DNA from: Lachnospiraceae bacterium
Lineage (GTDB): Bacteria; Bacillota; Clostridia; Lachnospirales; Lachnospiraceae
DNA length: 58,761 nucleotides
Direction of reading: 5' to 3'
NCBI GenBank assembly: GCA_029062895.1
Contig: JAIDPF010000027.1
Coordinates: forward strand, 1 to 58,761
A program made the translations under genes and the position numbers. Each line of letters begins with the position of its first letter. Positions within the stretch are counted from its first letter, which is position 1. Positions 18,107 to 26,786 of the stretch are shown here, in pieces. Below the pieces are notes generated by a model. That model did not search any database and was not told the origin of the DNA. It saw nothing but the letters and a program-made list of their open reading frames with translations.

Positions 18107-19828
18107 TTAATACCCTGCAATTTTCTCATAGGTTCCCACGAGATTGAGCAGACCGTACCCCATCATACGATCCGGATATACGGTGTCCCGGCGTTTTGTC
18201 GTACCACGGATCAGATAATTGCGTATTTCTTTATCATCAAGATAAATATCTTTTTTCATTATGACGCCCCATTGAAAGATCTGCGCGACTGCTCCCGCTG
18301 TCAGTGCCGCTGCGAAATCCGTGCCATTTACCACCCCATATGGCGTAGTATAGCCGACCGCCGGCGCGCACAGATCTGGATAGATACGGTCATCTGCAGT
18401 AAATCCTCTGGAGGAGTTCAGATAAACGCTGTTTTCGTAATTATTATATCCGGATACCACGATGATCCCCCGGTATGGAACCGGCGATGTCAACGTCTCA
18501 TAAGGCGACGACCGAATAAAATATGCCTGATCCTGCAGAAAAGCGCTGATTGGCAGCCACATATGGTATTGCAGATCGATCCCCACATCCTGTGGCAATA
18601 CCTGAATCGTCCAGATCCCCGCCGTAGGTCTGATCATTCGGATGAAAACCCCCTGCCAGCCGGAATAATCCTCCGCCAGCACATAGTTGACCTGTAACTG
18701 ACTATCGCCATAAACATAAGAATAAGTGAGATCCGTCCCATTTTTATTATTGATCATCCCCGTAGTTTCTCCTGCCGGAGATTTAACAGCGATCTGAAAT
18801 ACACCGGGCTCCTCCGCCCAGAATTCTAGAAAAAATCCTTTGCTGCCCTCTTCCACAAATAGTTCCATTTCCTTCTGAGAATTATCTCCGGCAAGCGATT
18901 CCCCGGCATAATGATGTCTCGCGTTTCCTTCATCTCCTCCGCAGGATACGATACAGAAATTACGGATATTTGATGTCTCGGATATCATGGAACTGAGTGC
19001 CGTATTCCCCGCGTGATTTCCCATACTGCTTCCTAGTCCCAGACATACCACCACCGGCTGTCTGGTTATTTCAACAAAACTTCTGACATAGGAAATGGCT
19101 GCCATAATATCATTCTCCTGATAGCACGGCACCTCATCCGGAATCAGATACAGTTTTCTCAAATATGTCTTCGCCTGCTTTAATTTTACCACCAGAATCT
19201 CTGCGTCCGGCGCAGGACTTGTATATATGGTATCCAATACCCTGCCGTTCCCCGCCATCACGGAAGCCAGCGTGCTTCCATGTCCGATCTCATCCACGGA
19301 AGCAACGTACTCCAACGGGTTCTCACGGGTCAGGGCATCATTAATCTCTGCCATAGTATATTCCGTCCCGTAATCAAATCGGTTCGGTAGTCTTCCGGTC
19401 TGTATGGTCTGATCCCAGATGGCGCGGATCCTAGTCGTCCCGTCTTCATTCCGAAACAAGGGATTCTGATAATCGATCCCTGTGTCAAGGATGGCAACCA
19501 AGACCTTCTGTCCTGTCAGACCAAGGGGTTCTTTCTGGATACTCAGGATCCCTGTGTCACTTAAGGGCAGATAATTAAAAGGCTCTCTGGAAACTCTGTT
19601 GATATTGTTATCGGAAACGATTCCATAACAATTCGGCAAAATAGAAAACTGTTCCGCCGCAGGAAAAATATCCTTTACCTCATCCAGACTGATATAAATA
19701 TTGCTGATATTATCCGTGACATTCTGTATACAATAGTCCATAAATCCCATGGACAGGTCGCTCTGATCTATGTTTACTTCTATGATATCAAGATAATCCT
19801 CCGATAGGATTTTTTCCTTACAAGTCAA
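18107..19828 (-). CDS. Csp-like subtilase (S8) with the catalytic Ser replaced by Asp
   Basis: 573 aa with the plan of Clostridial Csp proteases: a prodomain-like N-terminus (about 1-90), a subtilase core and a beta-rich insert (about 300-455) resembling the Csp jelly roll. The catalytic Asp (D115 in AILDTGID) and His (H183 in EIGHGSTLAS) are present. The Ser box, normally GTSxAA, reads NGTDFAAALTAG with Asp at residue 504 (codon 18317-18319). It should therefore be unable to cleave peptide bonds or process its own prodomain. In Clostridioides, Csp pseudoproteases act in spore germination; a regulatory role here is inference. TTG start at 19828 with AGGA about 9 nt upstream; no better ATG until residue 27. 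Confidence 0.88.
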   Translation of the reverse strand: MTCKEKILSEDYLDIIEVNIDQSDLSMGFMDYCIQNVTDNISNIYISLDEVKDIFPAAEQFSILPNCYGIVSDNNINRVSREPFNYLPLSDTGILSIQKEPLGLTGQKVLVAILDTGIDYQNPLFRNEDGTTRIRAIWDQTIQTGRLPNRFDYGTEYTMAEINDALTRENPLEYVASVDEIGHGSTLASVMAGNGRVLDTIYTSPAPDAEILVVKLKQAKTYLRKLYLIPDEVPCYQENDIMAAISYVRSFVEITRQPVVVCLGLGSSMGNHAGNTALSSMISETSNIRNFCIVSCGGDEGNARHHYAGESLAGDNSQKEMELFVEEGSKGFFLEFWAEEPGVFQIAVKSPAGETTGMINNKNGTDLTYSYVYGDSQLQVNYVLAEDYSGWQGVFIRMIRPTAGIWTIQVLPQDVGIDLQYHMWLPISAFLQDQAYFIRSSPYETLTSPVPYRGIIVVSGYNNYENSVYLNSSRGFTADDRIYPDLCAPAVGYTTPYGVVNGTDFAAALTAGAVAQIFQWGVIMKKDIYLDDKEIRNYLIRGTTKRRDTVYPDRMMGYGLLNLVGTYEKIAGY

Positions 19829-19905
19829 AATGCACCGTCCTGCAAGTCTTTTCTTTATACTATGCAGAACGATGCATTAGGTTTCCTTTGTCGTGACTTT
19901 ACGAT

Positions 19906-21456
19906 CTAAGCTCTCAACTCGATCAACGGCGCTCCTTTGCCTTCAATATACGCTTTCGTGATCGTCACGCAGCCAATATTGTCGTCTTTCGGTATCTCAT
20001 ACATGATATCCAGCATAAATTCATCGATGATAGAACGCAGCGCCCTTGCTCCTGTCTCCCTCTCCATTGCTTTTTCAGCAATCATCTCCAAAGCGTCCTC
20101 ATCAAAGCAAAGCTTGACCTCATCCAACTCCAAAAGTTTCTGATACTGTTTCAAAATGGCATTTTTTGGTTCTTTTAAGATCTGTACCAGCATCTCCTTA
20201 TCCAGTCCTTCCAGTGTATAAATCATCGGCAGACGCCCCACAAATTCCGGAATCATACCATACTTACGGATATCCTCCGTCGTCACCTTACTCAGAATGT
20301 TCTTATCTTTATTAAATTTACCCTTTAATTCGGCATTAAACCCAATGGAAGTCTGCTTATTGATCCTATCCTCAATGATCTCTTCCAAACCCGGAAACGC
20401 ACCGCCACAGATAAACAAAATATTCGAGGTATTGATCGTCGTTGTTGGCACCATAGCGTTTTTAGAAGACGCGCCGATGGGTACTTCAATATCGGCGCCT
20501 TCCAGCAGTTTCAACATTCCCTGCTGAACGGATTCTCCGCTGACGTCTCTGGAGTGGGTCTCCTTCTTTTTTGCAATTTTATCAATTTCATCAATAAAGA
20601 TGATTCCCTGTTCCGCCTTATCGACATCATTGTCCGCTGACGTCAGGAGCTTGCTGACAACACTTTCGATATCATCGCCGATATATCCCGCTTCTGTCAG
20701 ACTGGTGGCGTCCGTAATTGCCAGAGGCACGTCTAAAAGCCTTGCCAACGTCTTTACCAGATAGGTCTTTCCGCTTCCGGTAGGTCCAATCATCAGCATA
20801 TTGGATTTCTCGATCTTGATTTCCTCTGTCGTTCCCGTAGCAACACGTTTATAGTGATTATAAACGGCTACAGACATAACCTTCTTCGCATGCTCCTGTC
20901 CCACCACATACTCGTCCAGCATCGCCTTGATCTTATGCGGTGCCGGAATATCTTCTAACGCAAGCAGTGGTTTCCTGTCTCCCTTGGATCGTTTTTTGAC
21001 CTTAGCTCTCCCGGGAAATCCAAAATCTCCCGACATATCTGCCAGATTGATAAAGCTAAATCTCGGAATCGCTTTCTTCACGGTGTCCTGCGGCGCAGAT
21101 TCTTGATCGGGTGTCTCTGTCGGCGCTTTCGGATCTTCCACTTCTGTCGCAGTCAAATCGGTCACTCCCGCCTCTTTTACTATACCGTCGTCTGCCGTCC
21201 CATTCACGGCAGACGGATCCGCCGTCGGATTCATAGGCGTGATCCGCATGAATGCTGACGGATTCGTCATTGCGCTGCTTAAGACATCACCGTAATTCTC
21301 ATCAATCAATTTTGTCATCGAATCCATACAATGACTGCATACATGGATATTGCCCGGCAGGTGCAGCATTTTCCCCGCCAGACTTTCCGGACGTCGGCAC
21401 ATCATGCAAAACTCTTCATACTCGCCGCCGTCATTTTTGTTCACATTATCTCCCAT
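19906..21456 (-). CDS. clpX: ClpX paralogue with zinc-binding domain and long linker
   Basis: 516 aa. The N-terminal zinc-binding domain has CxxC pairs at 17/20 and 40/43. A low-complexity Thr/Ala/Asp/Pro-rich linker (about 60-165) is far longer than in standard ClpX (about 420 aa in total). The AAA+ core is classical: Walker A GPTGSGKT (224-231), pore loop GYIG (257-260), Walker B IIFIDEIDK (285-293), SGESVQQGMLKLLEG, ClpP-docking IGF (371-373), EFVGRLP and ETGARAL. It should unfold substrates for ClpP. No clpP or lon is adjacent, so this may be a second ClpX beside the housekeeping one. ATG at 21456 with AGAGGG 8 nt upstream; it follows htrA by 82 bp. Confidence 0.9.
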   Translation of the reverse strand: MGDNVNKNDGGEYEEFCMMCRRPESLAGKMLHLPGNIHVCSHCMDSMTKLIDENYGDVLSSAMTNPSAFMRITPMNPTADPSAVNGTADDGIVKEAGVTDLTATEVEDPKAPTETPDQESAPQDTVKKAIPRFSFINLADMSGDFGFPGRAKVKKRSKGDRKPLLALEDIPAPHKIKAMLDEYVVGQEHAKKVMSVAVYNHYKRVATGTTEEIKIEKSNMLMIGPTGSGKTYLVKTLARLLDVPLAITDATSLTEAGYIGDDIESVVSKLLTSADNDVDKAEQGIIFIDEIDKIAKKKETHSRDVSGESVQQGMLKLLEGADIEVPIGASSKNAMVPTTTINTSNILFICGGAFPGLEEIIEDRINKQTSIGFNAELKGKFNKDKNILSKVTTEDIRKYGMIPEFVGRLPMIYTLEGLDKEMLVQILKEPKNAILKQYQKLLELDEVKLCFDEDALEMIAEKAMERETGARALRSIIDEFMLDIMYEIPKDDNIGCVTITKAYIEGKGAPLIELRA

Positions 21457-21538
21457 CCTCAGTTCCCTCTCTATCTATTCTCTGCAGCGCCGGACAAAAG
21501 CCCTTCTGAATGTCCATACGCACGCTTCATGGAGCAGT

Positions 21539-22765
21539 TTACTCCGTATCCATATCAAGCTTGCTGCCAAGAGTGACCTCCAGCGTTATCTGCTGATATC
21601 CACGGGCAGTCTGCCTCATAACTTCTATCTCTACGGTAGAACCCGCCGCATAATAACACAGCTTATTTGCCAAACTCTGCATGGACTTAATGGTCTCCCC
21701 GTCAAAGGAAACAATAAAATCTCCCTGCTGCACTCCGGCTTTTTCTGCAGCTGTATCTTCAAAAACCTTCGCCACATAAACGCCTTCAGGATAACCATAA
21801 TACATGATCTCCTGTGCCGTAGTCGTAGCGCCGCTGATCCCAAGATATCCCTGTTCCTCTTCCGGAAGCAGTTCTCTGGTCTCCTTTAAGGAAAGTTCCT
21901 CGATGATCGGTTTCGCTGCTGAGATTGGTATAGCATATCCCATACCTTCCACGGTACTACCGCCGATCTTATTGGAATTGATACCAATCACTTCACCATT
22001 GATATTCAAAAGCGCGCCTCCGGAGTTGCCCGGATTGATTGCGGCATCCGTCTGTATAAATGTGCCGCTGACGTTATCCATATTCATCTCACGGTCTAAG
22101 GCACTGACAACGCCGGTCGTCACGGACTGTCCATAGCCAAGGGCATTGCCGATGGCAATCACGGGCTCGCCTACCTTTAAGGAATCGGAATCTCCCATCT
22201 TAGCAATTGCGATCGTCTCCAAAGTCCCTTGATCCAAATCTTCGATCTTGACCGCGATAATCGCCAGATCTCTGGTGGCATCCGTTCCTTTTACCTGCGC
22301 CGCCACATCCGTTCCGTCCGCAAATGTCACCGTAATCCCGTTATTGTCCTCTATCACATGGTAGTTGGTTACCACCAGCAGCTCGCTTTCATTAGAGTCT
22401 ATAATAATACCCGAGCCGCTTGCATCCGCATTCCTTGTATAATAGTAATAATTATAGGTCAAATGATTGGTGATTGAAACGATAGCGGGCATCACCTCAT
22501 CCACTACTTCTGTTACATCCGTTTTTACCGTATAAAGCACAGGAATCATCAGTTCCTGTTCTGTCTTATCTTCCACCGTATCAGATGACTGTACGACAAC
22601 CGACTCTTCCAAATATTGCGGTTCTGATGTCTGCTGACCGGTACTTTCTTCCAATAATCCCGTCGTAACGCCGATCTCTCTGACTACAAAAAAGGAAACT
22701 GCAGCAAAGGATCCAAACAATATCCCACAAAGACAGGATAAAACGATTTTTTGAAATGTTTTCAT
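21539..22765 (-). CDS. htrA: HtrA/DegP-type membrane-anchored serine protease with PDZ domain
   Basis: 408 aa. One N-terminal membrane anchor (about 7-29) places the protease domain outside the cell. The triad is intact: His in VVTNYHVIED, Asp in ATRDLAIIAV and Ser in AINPGNSGGAL. A single C-terminal PDZ domain begins near GYLGISG and contains AEKAGVQQGDFIVSFDG. Role: degrades misfolded exported proteins and supports envelope stress survival. A run of Tyr residues (NYYYYTR) precedes the catalytic His. Start: ATG at 22765 has GGAGG 10 nt upstream. A 47-bp near-perfect palindrome sits just upstream, and the zinc-finger ClpX follows on the same strand, so both are probably co-expressed quality-control proteins. 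Confidence 0.93.
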   Translation of the reverse strand: MKTFQKIVLSCLCGILFGSFAAVSFFVVREIGVTTGLLEESTGQQTSEPQYLEESVVVQSSDTVEDKTEQELMIPVLYTVKTDVTEVVDEVMPAIVSITNHLTYNYYYYTRNADASGSGIIIDSNESELLVVTNYHVIEDNNGITVTFADGTDVAAQVKGTDATRDLAIIAVKIEDLDQGTLETIAIAKMGDSDSLKVGEPVIAIGNALGYGQSVTTGVVSALDREMNMDNVSGTFIQTDAAINPGNSGGALLNINGEVIGINSNKIGGSTVEGMGYAIPISAAKPIIEELSLKETRELLPEEEQGYLGISGATTTAQEIMYYGYPEGVYVAKVFEDTAAEKAGVQQGDFIVSFDGETIKSMQSLANKLCYYAAGSTVEIEVMRQTARGYQQITLEVTLGSKLDMDTE

Positions 22766-22792
22766 AAATCATGTGCCTCCCTATACCGTTAA

Positions 22793-22839
22793 TTTCACAA
22801 ATTCAATTTACAATATTATTGTAGATCGAATTTGTGAAA
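22793..22839. promoter_or_regulatory. 47-bp near-perfect palindrome upstream of htrA
   Basis: TTTCACAAATTC at 22793 is mirrored by GAATTTGTGAAA ending at 22839, and the inner TACAATA/TATTGTA is also symmetric. Only two arm positions and the centre break the symmetry, and both arm breaks are G/U-compatible in RNA. It ends 28 bp upstream of the htrA start codon. No T-run follows on the minus strand, so an operator or leader hairpin is more likely than a terminator. Confidence 0.65.
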
Positions 22840-22875
22840 AATTTTTGAAAAAAAGATTGATAATCTATGTTTCCA

Positions 22876-23811
22876 TTAGGCTTCTTTTTTCCAGTAGCAT
22901 TCATTCATGGTAAGCTTTCTGACCAGCGGTCTGGGAAGTTTTTTGTATGCCTTTCCAAGACGGTATCCCAGGTATTTATAAAAACTGGTGAGATACAATC
23001 CGGGAATCTGACCTGCCTTTTTGCTTTTTTTTAGAAAAGCAGCCGTCTCAAATACCAGCTTTTTTCCTTCTGCAGAGGACGATATCTTTCCAAAGATTTC
23101 CGGATGGTCCGCCTGTGATACGCCAAGATCAAAATTACGCTTTAGCTGCTGCAGATTGGAATAACGGTGATAATGAACCACTCTTGCGTCCGCCTCATAC
23201 GCAATGGCATAATTCGACATCAGAACCTGATAGGCAAAGATCATATCCTCATTAAATATTGTGTGTTTAATAAATCCGCCCAGTTTATCATAAATCTGCC
23301 TGTCATAGGCAGCGCATACATTGGAACAGAAAAAAGCTTTAATTCCCATATCTTCAATATTTTTCTTTGTCTTGATCTTGGATTCTTTAGGATAATTAAA
23401 CTTTCTGGTAAAATACTCCATTTCAGAACAATGCATTCCCGCAAGCTGTCTTCCGTAAGAAACCGCTGCCTTACCTTCCAGCAACGGCGACAGCAGATTT
23501 TGTACCAGATATTTATCCTCCGGCACAGCGTCATCTGTCATACAGATAAAGTAATCCGCATGAGATAATCCGACAGCCATTCTACGCGTACCGCCGTGGT
23601 CAAATTCATATTTAGAAATATGGCGGATGATCAGGTTATGATACTGCTCCAAAAAAGTACTGCCATAAAAGAATGTGTTAAAATATTTTTCCTCAGTATT
23701 GACCAATATAATATGCGACACCGGATAAGTCTGCCTCTCCAGCATCGATATGATCTTTTTTAATTTTCCGGTAGGTTTGTAAGTAGGAATGATCACATCC
23801 ACCGTCTTCAT
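22876..23811 (-). CDS. GT2 family glycosyltransferase (rhamnosyltransferase-like)
   Basis: 311 aa, GT-A fold. It starts with the family strand VDVIIPTYKPTGKLKKIISM, has the nucleotide-sugar segment around YEFDHGGTRRMA, and the acceptor-side ICMTDDAVPEDKYLVQN containing the DDA metal-binding motif (DXD equivalent). These features, including the HGGTR segment, are typical of bacterial rhamnosyltransferases of the RfbF/WsaF-like GT2 group, but donor and acceptor are not provable. Start: ATG at 23811 (MKTVDVIIP) has GGAGG 6 nt upstream; the frame is open 24 codons further without a site. It is separated from the upstream LCP gene by a strong terminator. Confidence 0.88.
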   Translation of the reverse strand: MKTVDVIIPTYKPTGKLKKIISMLERQTYPVSHIILVNTEEKYFNTFFYGSTFLEQYHNLIIRHISKYEFDHGGTRRMAVGLSHADYFICMTDDAVPEDKYLVQNLLSPLLEGKAAVSYGRQLAGMHCSEMEYFTRKFNYPKESKIKTKKNIEDMGIKAFFCSNVCAAYDRQIYDKLGGFIKHTIFNEDMIFAYQVLMSNYAIAYEADARVVHYHRYSNLQQLKRNFDLGVSQADHPEIFGKISSSAEGKKLVFETAAFLKKSKKAGQIPGLYLTSFYKYLGYRLGKAYKKLPRPLVRKLTMNECYWKKEA

Positions 23812-23891
23812 ATTATTCCTCCATGTCAGAGCAGTTTTACTACGATGACACGCGATGAGAAATCCGCGCAGGGGTTTTCTCATCTGCGATC

Positions 23892-23927
23892 AGATTGAAA
23901 ATAAGATATCAATCTTTTTTTCAATCT
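23892..23927. repeat. Inverted repeat AGATTGAAA/TTTCAATCT
   Basis: AGATTGAAA at 23892-23900 pairs with TTTCAATCT at 23919-23927, between the GT2 gene and the terminator. A related dyad (GATTGAAAAATC with its complement) lies at 34743-34769. Function unknown. Confidence 0.4.
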
Positions 23928-23949
23928 AAGCAGCCTCTCTTTTAAGTTC

Positions 23950-23982
23950 AAAAAGGAACCGGTCCGCACCCGGTTCCTTTTT
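23950..23982. terminator. Bidirectional intrinsic terminator
   Basis: AAAAAGGAACCGG (23950-23962) pairs perfectly with CCGGTTCCTTTTT (23970-23982) around a 7-nt loop. It gives a GC stem followed by a T-run on both strands. It ends the LCP / sugar-transferase transcript before the GT2 gene. Confidence 0.9.
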
Positions 23983-24086
23983 ATTGTACCACATTTTTAA
24001 TATTTATACGATAGTGAATCTATCTAATTTCTCAAGTTTTTATCGCATCCGGAAACACCACCCCAAGTATCGCATCGCAATAACAG

Positions 24087-25247
24087 TTAATATCCGATAT
24101 AAGGAGCAGTATCTTGATATATACGGTCACTACATTCCTGTACCGTAGCGGAGGGCTGATAGTTTTCCACACCGAATAAAAATTCATGCAGTTCCGAGAC
24201 ATTTTCCACAAGATTGGTGGGCACAACACAACTACCCTTTCCTCCAATCGTACCACCGCCTCTGTGATCATCAAAAGGAAATCCCTGAGTCGCAACGATC
24301 TCATAGTTTCCAATATCCGACACCGTAGAAAGGATCATATTCAGATCAAAGGAGGTAGCCACATTCGGGAACGTATTCTCTGCGATCTTTGTCAATGTTG
24401 GTATATTGATATTCTTTGCCTGCTCCATCATCTGAGAGATTACTGTTCTCTGGCGCTGGGTACGCGCAAAGTCATTACCGATATAACGGATACGGCAATA
24501 AGCTGTTGCCTGCAATCCATTTAAAATCTGAACACCCGAATTGGTCACCGGCGTATAGTCAATACCCTCGTTTGCATAAAAATGGATTCCATCGTCCGAC
24601 TTTCCAACCATACTGATCTGATAATCGTTCAGGTAGCCGATCTCATTGCTCTGTACATCAATCTGAACACCACCCAAGGAATCAATACAGTCAATCAGTC
24701 CCTTAAATCCTACTGTAACATAATTTTCAATATTCAGATCCAGATTCATATTCAACATAGCAATCGCCTGTTCCGGACCACCTCTCATATAGGCGCTGTT
24801 GCATTTATTATAACTGTCATTGCCAACATTCAGATACGTATCTCTATATACACTGACCAGCTTCACCTCTCCTGTATCCTGATTAATGGACGCAATAATA
24901 ATCGTATCGGTACGGGTATTGGCAGATAAGGCTCCTTCTCTGGAATCGACACCAAATAATGCAACATTTAAATAACCTTTCCCCGCTGTTCCATCTTCTG
25001 TAGTAGGCAATTGGGCAATATAATCATCTATTCCCTCATTCACTGAAACGGTGATATTGACCTTTTCTATTTCATCCACCCTTGTTACAGCATATAAGAC
25101 TACACCCAAAACTGCCAGAATAAATAACTCTCCTACAATAAGAAGGATACGATTCCTTCTCTTTCTTGCCTTTGCCTTAGCTGACATTTTTCGCGGATGG
25201 GAATTGCCTCTTTCCGTATCCTCCCGCCGCTTGCTTCCGTTTCCCAT
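24087..25247 (-). CDS. LytR-CpsA-Psr (LCP) family glycopolymer ligase
   Basis: 386 aa. A basic cytoplasmic N-terminus rich in Arg and Lys is followed by one membrane span (about 34-54) and an extracellular LCP domain. Key LCP residues are visible: NVALFGVDSRE, NTRTDTIIIASI, KLVSVYRDTYL and the late R-x-R block CRIRYIGNDFARTQRQR, whose Arg and Asp bind the pyrophosphate of the lipid-linked glycan. LCP proteins transfer undecaprenyl-linked polysaccharides to peptidoglycan. Its position next to the initiating sugar transferase and glycosyltransferases suggests it attaches the polymer made by this locus. ATG at 25247. A C-terminal tail after FLFGVENY has two further conserved Cys-free segments of unknown role. 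Confidence 0.94.
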   Translation of the reverse strand: MGNGSKRREDTERGNSHPRKMSAKAKARKRRNRILLIVGELFILAVLGVVLYAVTRVDEIEKVNITVSVNEGIDDYIAQLPTTEDGTAGKGYLNVALFGVDSREGALSANTRTDTIIIASINQDTGEVKLVSVYRDTYLNVGNDSYNKCNSAYMRGGPEQAIAMLNMNLDLNIENYVTVGFKGLIDCIDSLGGVQIDVQSNEIGYLNDYQISMVGKSDDGIHFYANEGIDYTPVTNSGVQILNGLQATAYCRIRYIGNDFARTQRQRTVISQMMEQAKNINIPTLTKIAENTFPNVATSFDLNMILSTVSDIGNYEIVATQGFPFDDHRGGGTIGGKGSCVVPTNLVENVSELHEFLFGVENYQPSATVQECSDRIYQDTAPYIGY

Positions 25248-25279
25248 AATGCCTGTCTTTCCTTTCTACTTAGCTGCAT

Positions 25280-26692
25280 TTAATATGCATTTTTATTAAT
25301 AAATCCCTTAAATAACGTCAAAAACAAAATTTTAATGTCTAAAAACAATGTCCAATTCTCAATATAAAACAAATCAAAATCAATACGCTTCCATATTGAA
25401 GAATTACCCCGATAACCATTGATCTGCGCCCAACCGGTCATGCCGGGACGCACTTGATGCTTAATCATATAGCGGGGAATCTCCTCCTTAAATTCCTCCA
25501 CAAACTGCGGACGCTCTGGTCGAGGTCCGATCAGCGACATATCTCCTGCCAGCACATTAAATAACTGAGGCAGTTCATCCAGACTTGTTTTTCTTAAAAA
25601 CTTTCCAATCGGCGTAACTCTAGGATCGCCTTTCTTCGTCCATCCGCTTTTTTCCTCCTCATCCGTCTGCTGACGCATGGTACGGAATTTATACATCTTA
25701 AACGTCTTATTGTGATATCCCACACGCTCTTGAGAAAAGATTACATTTCCGCCATCCGTACATTTTATCAGCAGCGCCGAGAGCAGCATGATCGGAGAGA
25801 ACAGGATGATACATATGATCGACCCCACCACATCAACGATCCTTTTCATCATACTGTTGGCCGTATTGCTGAGAGGAAGATGTCTGATATTAATAACAGC
25901 AAGTCCCGTCAGATCCTCGATATACGGCTTGGTAGGAATAACGCTATTGTAATCTGGTATAAACTTTGTGTGGACGCCGGATTTTTCACAGATATTGACC
26001 AGCTCCTCCAGTTTTCCATAATCGGTCAGCGCTAATGTTAGTCCGATCTCATCAATCTTATTTTCCGGCAGTATCACATGAATATTGTCAATTCTGCCGA
26101 TGACCTTAACACCGCGGTACAGTGTACCTGCCGGAATCTTATCATCCAAAATGCCGCAGACAACATATCCCCACTGCGGATTTTCCAGAATACGGTTGAT
26201 ATATTTTTCCGCGGCTCGCGAATATCCTACAAGCAGGACATACTTGATATTATAACCCTTCCTGCGAACCGCACGAAGCAACAGACGCAAGAACTGACGG
26301 AAAATGATCTCAAACAGGATCGCCGCCCCGTAAAAGATACTTATCATGGTACGGGATATATCTTCCAGCTTTATCACGTACAGAAAAGCAGCCAACAAAG
26401 CAATTCCGATGGTATTGGCCCGAATGATGTTTAAAATCTCACGCCAGCCGCTGGAATAACGCTTTGACATATACAAACCGCAGAAATAATACAGCACAAG
26501 GTAGATTGGAATAATAAAATACAAAGCTCCAAAATAAGTCTCTTTCGACAATACACCTACACTTGCTTCTTCTATCGGATTCCTGAAAAGCACAAACTTG
26601 ATATACCACGCAAGTAAATAAGAGCCCGCAATTACCAGAGCATCAATCAAAACATGTATCCAGTTAAATACCCGTTGATTATCTCTTATCAT
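25280..26692 (-). CDS. Polyprenyl-phosphate glycosyl-1-phosphate transferase (initiating sugar transferase)
   Basis: 470 aa. The N-terminal half has four membrane helices and a Rossmann-like CoA-binding region (YVLLVGYSRAAEKYINRIL). The C-terminal catalytic half is the bacterial sugar transferase domain: a reentrant helix VGSIICIILFSPIMLLSALL, FSQERVGYHNKTFKMYKFRTM, FLRKTSLDELPQLFNVLAGDMSLIGPRP and VRPGMTGWAQINGYRG. It starts polysaccharide synthesis by loading a sugar-1-phosphate, commonly glucose or galactose, on undecaprenyl phosphate at the inner membrane face. Start is uncertain: ATG at 26692 lies 15 nt after GGAGG; a GTG at 26734 has no ribosome site. It precedes the LCP gene by 32 bp. 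Confidence 0.92.
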   Translation of the reverse strand: MIRDNQRVFNWIHVLIDALVIAGSYLLAWYIKFVLFRNPIEEASVGVLSKETYFGALYFIIPIYLVLYYFCGLYMSKRYSSGWREILNIIRANTIGIALLAAFLYVIKLEDISRTMISIFYGAAILFEIIFRQFLRLLLRAVRRKGYNIKYVLLVGYSRAAEKYINRILENPQWGYVVCGILDDKIPAGTLYRGVKVIGRIDNIHVILPENKIDEIGLTLALTDYGKLEELVNICEKSGVHTKFIPDYNSVIPTKPYIEDLTGLAVINIRHLPLSNTANSMMKRIVDVVGSIICIILFSPIMLLSALLIKCTDGGNVIFSQERVGYHNKTFKMYKFRTMRQQTDEEEKSGWTKKGDPRVTPIGKFLRKTSLDELPQLFNVLAGDMSLIGPRPERPQFVEEFKEEIPRYMIKHQVRPGMTGWAQINGYRGNSSIWKRIDFDLFYIENWTLFLDIKILFLTLFKGFINKNAY

Positions 26693-26786
26693 ATCTGCTC
26701 TTGCTTTCCTCCATGCAACCTCAAAAGCACGCACTAATTTATATTTTACTATATTCTACCAAAAATGACAACTATAAACGTTAGTT

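Noticed and set aside
22793-22839. Terminator of the GT2 gene 22876-23811
   Set aside because: No T-run follows on the minus strand, and the stem is AT-rich.
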